In this document: positions 59,712 to 64,000 of the stretch, one piece after another
Layout of the letters: each line of letters begins with the position of its first letter
Numbering within the stretch: the first letter of the stretch is position 1
Assembly: GCA_009599575.1 (NCBI GenBank)
Contig: VWND01000001.1
Span: 1,240,001 to 1,304,000 of the forward strand
Source: Blumeriella jaapii
Lineage: Eukaryota; Ascomycota; Leotiomycetes; Helotiales; Drepanopezizaceae
Direction: 5' to 3'
Length of the DNA: 64,000 bases
Made by a program: the position numbers and the translations under genes
The notes under the pieces: generated by a model
Told to the model about the DNA's origin: nothing
The model's input: the letters and a program-made list of their open reading frames with translations, nothing else
The model's database searches: none

Positions 59712-59938
59712 GCTTTCGACGGAGCTTGAGAGCTTCCTCCTCAAGATCGATGGTAGGTTATATTCGCAGCTTCACTGTGGTATCTTCTTACATTGTCCTC
59801 TTTACAGATGCGTCTGCGTCAATCAGCTGTCGCTGTTCCCCGAAACCACGCTAGCGGGAGATCCGTCCGACCTCCATCAAAAAGTCCTCTGAACGCATCC
59901 CCCAAGCGCAATCGAAAAACCTCAACACCACGACAACC

Positions 59939-61279
59939 ATGCGGCGAATATCACAGTCCCACCGGTCAATTGACCTGTTACGCACACGGGTCTATGCAAC
60001 GCCACCACCGACGTACCTATGCTCAGCATGCAAACACTACGCTGCCCCTTTCTCAACGTCCCCGTTTCGAACGGCGCGAGGAGAGAAATTATCGATGACA
60101 GACAGGCTACGCCAGAAGATCTGGGGAACAGATCAACCGCCTGGACTAGAGGACCCCTACGGTGACAAGAGCGTGTTCGACCAGACGAAGAAGCGACAGG
60201 AGAAGCAGAACGCCGAGGACGCGAATGTGACGAAGAAAGGTCCCCACAAAGCCAAACGCGCGAAGCAACAAAATACACAGAAGGCACAGAAGGCAACAGA
60301 ATTCAGCAGAAGGTACAAGCCGGCAGTCACCTGGGACGGCTTGGAGGAGGTCGGCGGCCCGATCCGGGACCGGCGGGATTGGGAGGGCGAGTATGCCTTC
60401 TCGGCGTTTGCCCCGGCGGATGTGATGGCGGATGGTGAGGTGATCACGGCCGCGTTGCACCGGGCTATGGTGGAGGTGTTCGCGCTGCAGGAGGCCGGGT
60501 TGCCGCTGAGCGGTATTGCGACGGGGCCGCTTGGACAGGACTTGACGATGGATGTCACGTTCGGCGAGGACGCGAGGCTGCAATTCGCGGACATCGCTCC
60601 CAGCTTGGAGCAGATAGTGCAATCGCTCTCACCGGCTTTGAATGAGACGGTTGAGAAGACGGATCCGACCGAATCGGAAGAGGACGTGGCAGCCGATAGG
60701 TCGGACGTTGATCCTCTGCACCCTGAGGCCGCAGAGGCTACTGTCGTTGACGAGACGGCCGAGAAATCGGAGCCGACTGAGAGTGAGGAGGATGTCGCGG
60801 CAGATCGCTCGACTGAGGATCCGCTCCAGGCACAGCCGGACTCGATCGAGATCACATACGAGGATCTCATTGCGTCCTGGGGTTCAGCATGGCTTCAAGT
60901 ATCCATCGCTGACCCCGAAGTCAAATTCGCCGTAAGTCCCTCCTTCCCCTCCCCTCTCCCCCTAGAAGCCGAGAAGACGTCTCACTAACCCGACGCCCAG
61001 GTCATGAAGCGTATGATGCAGATCAGCGGCCTTCGCATCCCCGACGCACAGCTGAAAGCCAGAACGCCGCAGCAGCTGCTCAAGCACTTCGTCAAACCGC
61101 CCAAGCCGCGCAAGCTCGTCGAGGCCCTCAGCCAGAAGGAGGAGCTCGTCACGTTGCCAAACGTGGCAATCTTTGCCAAGAGGATCACGCCCATCGATAA
61201 GCAGAGGAGTTTGGGCCGGTGGAAGATTATCGAGAGGGAGCTGGAGGCGAGAGGGCTGCCTGTTACTGGGCATCGGTGA
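59939..61279 (+). CDS. Mitochondrial large ribosomal subunit protein mL50
   Basis: A mitochondrion-specific ribosomal protein of the mL50 (yeast MrpL13) type. Exons 59939-60931 and 61001-61279 give 423 residues. The intron 60932-61000 is pyrimidine-rich with a CTAAC branch. The N-terminus is a presequence (MRRISQSHRSIDLLRTRVYA, then FSTSPFRTARG). A basic linker at 80-120 precedes the region DVMADGEVITAALHRAMVEV. The conserved C-terminal part has WLQVSIADPEVKFAVMKRMM, GLRIPDAQL and TPQQLLKHFVKPPKPRKLVE. An acidic insert carries two copies of a 23-residue repeat (EKxxPTESEEDVAADRS) starting near residues 238 and 274. It is divergent from the small membrane protein gene, with about 230 bp between starts. 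Confidence 0.88.
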
Positions 61280-61303
61280 GCGGCGAGCGGCGAGCGGCGA
61301 GCG
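61277..61303. repeat. GAGCGGC 7-bp tandem repeat
   Basis: About four copies of a 7-bp unit overlapping the stop codon of the mL50 gene. Confidence 0.85.
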
Positions 61304-64000
61304 GGACGGAAGGAAAGCGCGCGCGCAGGTGGAGGAGACCAATGTATTGTGTATTATTATGCCGCAGGGCATAAACAGGCCTATGGCTGGTTGCCTTGGC
61401 CTGTTTAGAAATAATATTCATCAAGTCTCTTTTTCTGGGCTTTGCCGTCTCTTAATGCCGTCTCTTAAATGATGGCTAGACGTAGCTGTGCGGGCTTGGG
61501 ATATAATTTCATTGTATTCATATTGCTATACCCATCTTTTCCAGGCTTTGTAAATACTTTACTATACAGTAGGTAGGTAGTAGAACGCAGAACTGACATG
61601 GCATTCACAATTATAAACACAACATCAGATTCTCGATACTTGATCTTTGTACATACCTTAACAATCAACCAATTGATCATTTAAATGGTGTCCAAGTGTT
61701 CTAGATAAGTAACCCCCCTTTCCGATACATTCTTCCATATCATTCTCAAAAAGGCAAGGCACGCCCGGTTCTCTCCTCGGATAGAGGAAGACTCGGCCAC
61801 CAACCGATCCGGTCGCTGTTGTTGTAAAGAGAACTGACGCATCCAACATTCGCCGAGCGCCTTCTACGCTCGTGCTGTCGTCAAACACCGGCACCACGCA
61901 CCCCCATACCCGAGCTAGAGAAGTACCCGAGCTAGAGAAGTCGAGAAGTGAATAGAAGATGTTCTTTCCCCCCTTGGTCAGCGTGCCCCGCTTACAGATA
62001 GATAGGTTACTTGTTGTGTCGTTTGGTTGGTAGGGAAGGTATCTATTTACTAGCTCGGATTTGCAGATGGAAAATGCTATGCTTCCAGGAAATACCTTTG
62101 GCTGGCTAGAGAGTGGGGAGAGAGGAAGGTGTGGGACGGCGGAGTTCTTACTTTTGTACCCTGTCTGTCGCCTCTGGAATTTGGCAAGCGCGCAAGCTTG
62201 GCCTAAGCGAATATCAACATTGATATTGGTTGTACGCAGGAGCCGTGCGGAATGTTGAAACCGCTACGATTTATAAACTGGTTTGATGTCAGAATCATAG
62301 CACACAGGTATGAACATATATTCTTATGGCTGACATTTCCTTTTTGGCCAAATATTCTATTTGATTACCAATAAGAGCGGTTTTGTTACCCTACAGGCGT
62401 GGTGCAGTCGTTCAAAATTAGTAGGTAAATCCTTTCTTAGATTATACGTGACGTTTAAACCGTCCGGATAGCACCTGCCACCAGACTGGAAAAGTCAATG
62501 CACTATCCAGCAGATAAATAATCGGGCGAAAACATCTTCACCTGCTGATCCTGTCCTTTTTTTTTCTTGCCACTAAAGCCAAATACTTAGAGGCTATTAG
62601 TGTGTTGTCAAAACTCCAACTACTTTCATTCTTTTCTCACTTACTGTTCTCTTCCCATACTTTTCTTTCATCTGTATACATATCGCAATAATCAGAGACC
62701 TGCATTTGCCTATGTTCAAATATTTCTTTTCTTAAAACACCCTTCCAGATCTTGCATCTTCTTGAATCGGGTTTGGATACGTAGAGTCGCCAGCTGCCAT
62801 TCAAACCAGGCGCAAGCAATGATCTCGCTTGATACTAAGTTCAGAGGCAGTGGTAGAATTCAGTTAAAGTCCGGCAGTCTTGGTCTTTATATACATGGGA
62901 ATCCAAACACTTTCCTTGGCATGGCTCTTCAAGCTAGTGAATTAGGGTTCATGGCAGGAAGGTCCCTTCCTTCTCTTTGGGTTTCTTCGGAACCTATTCT
63001 TGGAAGGCATAACGCGGGGAAGACCGGTCCATGAGGTAGTCCAAGGGGCTTTAGCGAGCCGGTCTCACCAGTCGCCAGAGGAATTTGGCCTTTAGCTGAG
63101 GCAAGCTAGATTCAGACGGCAGTTTTTGTTTATAAATACGTTTCTATTGGAAACAATGTTCTTGATAAGATTTATATGTAGGAATAGATGACGTCCATGC
63201 TTCTCGATCTGTACACATTTCTTATACTTATCAAACATGCGTTGTAATAAGCAAAAAACAAAATAGCTATCCGCGTATTGTCAGATCTTTTACAACTGTC
63301 AATTCTCACTTCCCTTTTTTCTTCGTATATTCGCTTGTAAGTACCTATGATTATATGTATGAATTAGTTTAACCCCAAGCTATAAGCCCCTGTTATCCCT
63401 TCCAGTTTCTACATTTCCAAATCAGTTTTTAAAAAGTAAAATTGCCACCGCTAACAGCAGGCCAGAGCGTCTTGCCATCAACCGCTGCAGTTGTATGGAA
63501 ACCATAATAGAAATCGGCTCAACTCCGGCAGCTTGCATTTTTTTATACATCTTCAAGCCACTTTACCTAGCGCGATATGACCAAGCCTTTGCTTCGAGGT
63601 TATAGGAATACACTTTCCCTTTTTGCTCACCTTACGCCGTGTCATGCTCATCGCTCTTAGCAGCGCTATAACACAAGTCCTATATGCTGCTACTTAGCGT
63701 TTCTGCTATATCTTATTCATTCTATATCACAAGCACCTACTTAGTAATTTAGTAATATCTTCTCAAGAAAAATGTGAAGACTGTGGGTAATACTCGTGCA
63801 CGTCGATTACTGGACCAAAATACCATATTTCTGATCCCAAAACAAGAACACGTTAACTTGATATATGCACCATTATCTAAAGCCAGTGCCTCAAAAGCAC
63901 GAATCTGAAAATGTAATATGGGTCTTAAAAAAACAACGCATATCAATTGTTAACTGCTGTCACCTGTATTTTACTGTTTTTACTTTCAACAAGTTGCTAT
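61280..64000. other. 2.7-kb AT-rich tail without supported genes
   Basis: Composition falls in GC after about 61.4 kb. A near-duplicate AGGCATAAACAGGCCTATGG-type region at about 61360-61410 and a direct repeat of CCCGAGCTAGAGAAGT (61909-61940) are the only structures I see. Frames at 62600-63034 are not protein-like. The region may be an eroded repeat, but I find no LTR, terminal repeat or coding motif. Confidence 0.5.

Noticed and set aside
60157..60870. 237-codon frame antisense to mL50
   Set aside because: Serine-rich antisense of the acidic repeat region; no independent features.

Overview
The window reads as nuclear chromosomal DNA of a filamentous ascomycete (Pezizomycotina). Most introns are 46-110 bp GT-AG introns with CTAAC/CTGAC-like branch sites. 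The gene set is fungal: Zn2Cys6 regulators, a SIP5-type protein, a D-arabinose dehydrogenase of the erythroascorbate route, mitochondrial ribosomal proteins uL2m and mL50, and a DUF2458 protein. AT-rich retroelements carry the transition-type damage expected of repeat-induced point mutation (RIP). I cannot name the species. Exon limits are my own reading of splice signals, reading frame and family motifs.

Layout. 1-9.3 kb is a conserved block: the 3' part of a fungal transcription factor (+), mitochondrial uL2m (-), a B-type cyclin (+, with an apparent one-base deletion) and V-ATPase subunit H (+). 9.3-11.6 kb is gene-free with microsatellites and ends at an intron-bearing tRNA-Gln(UUG) (-). 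12-45 kb looks accessory: a secreted tyrosinase (-), 3.7 kb of largely empty sequence, a GNAT-amidase fusion gene (+), a TamA/Dal81-like Zn2Cys6 regulator (+) and a cytochrome P450 (-) split by a 15.6 kb retrotransposon nest. 45-61.3 kb is conserved again: a small mitochondrial-type membrane protein (-), DUF2458 protein (+), a conserved fungal C-terminal-motif protein (-), DAHP synthase (+), D-arabinose dehydrogenase (-), SIP5 (+), a small secreted or ER membrane protein (-) and mL50 (+). 61.3-64 kb holds no gene I can support.

The retrotransposon nest is the most striking structure. Element A is a Ty3/Gypsy chromovirus at 28433-44013 with 413-bp LTRs and target duplication GTGAC. It lies in exon 2 of the P450, and the P450 otherwise reads open over nine exons. 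Element C (31898-38322, 269-bp LTRs, duplication ATCAG) is inserted in the gag region of A. Element B (30027-31820, LTRs 170/169 bp that differ by one base, duplication AATAT, minus strand, non-autonomous) is also inserted in A. A and C are heavily degraded by transitions, with tryptophan codons turned into stops and a catalytic YxDD turned into YLNN. B is essentially undamaged, so it probably arrived last. When B and C are ignored, the gag frame of A runs across both insertion points.

Most genes are independent housekeeping functions: translation in mitochondria (uL2m, mL50), vacuolar acidification, mitosis, the shikimate entry step and erythroascorbate synthesis. The only functional grouping I would suggest is weak: an allophanate-hydrolase-like amidase fused to an acetyltransferase lies about 2.2 kb upstream of a regulator that resembles nitrogen-control factors.
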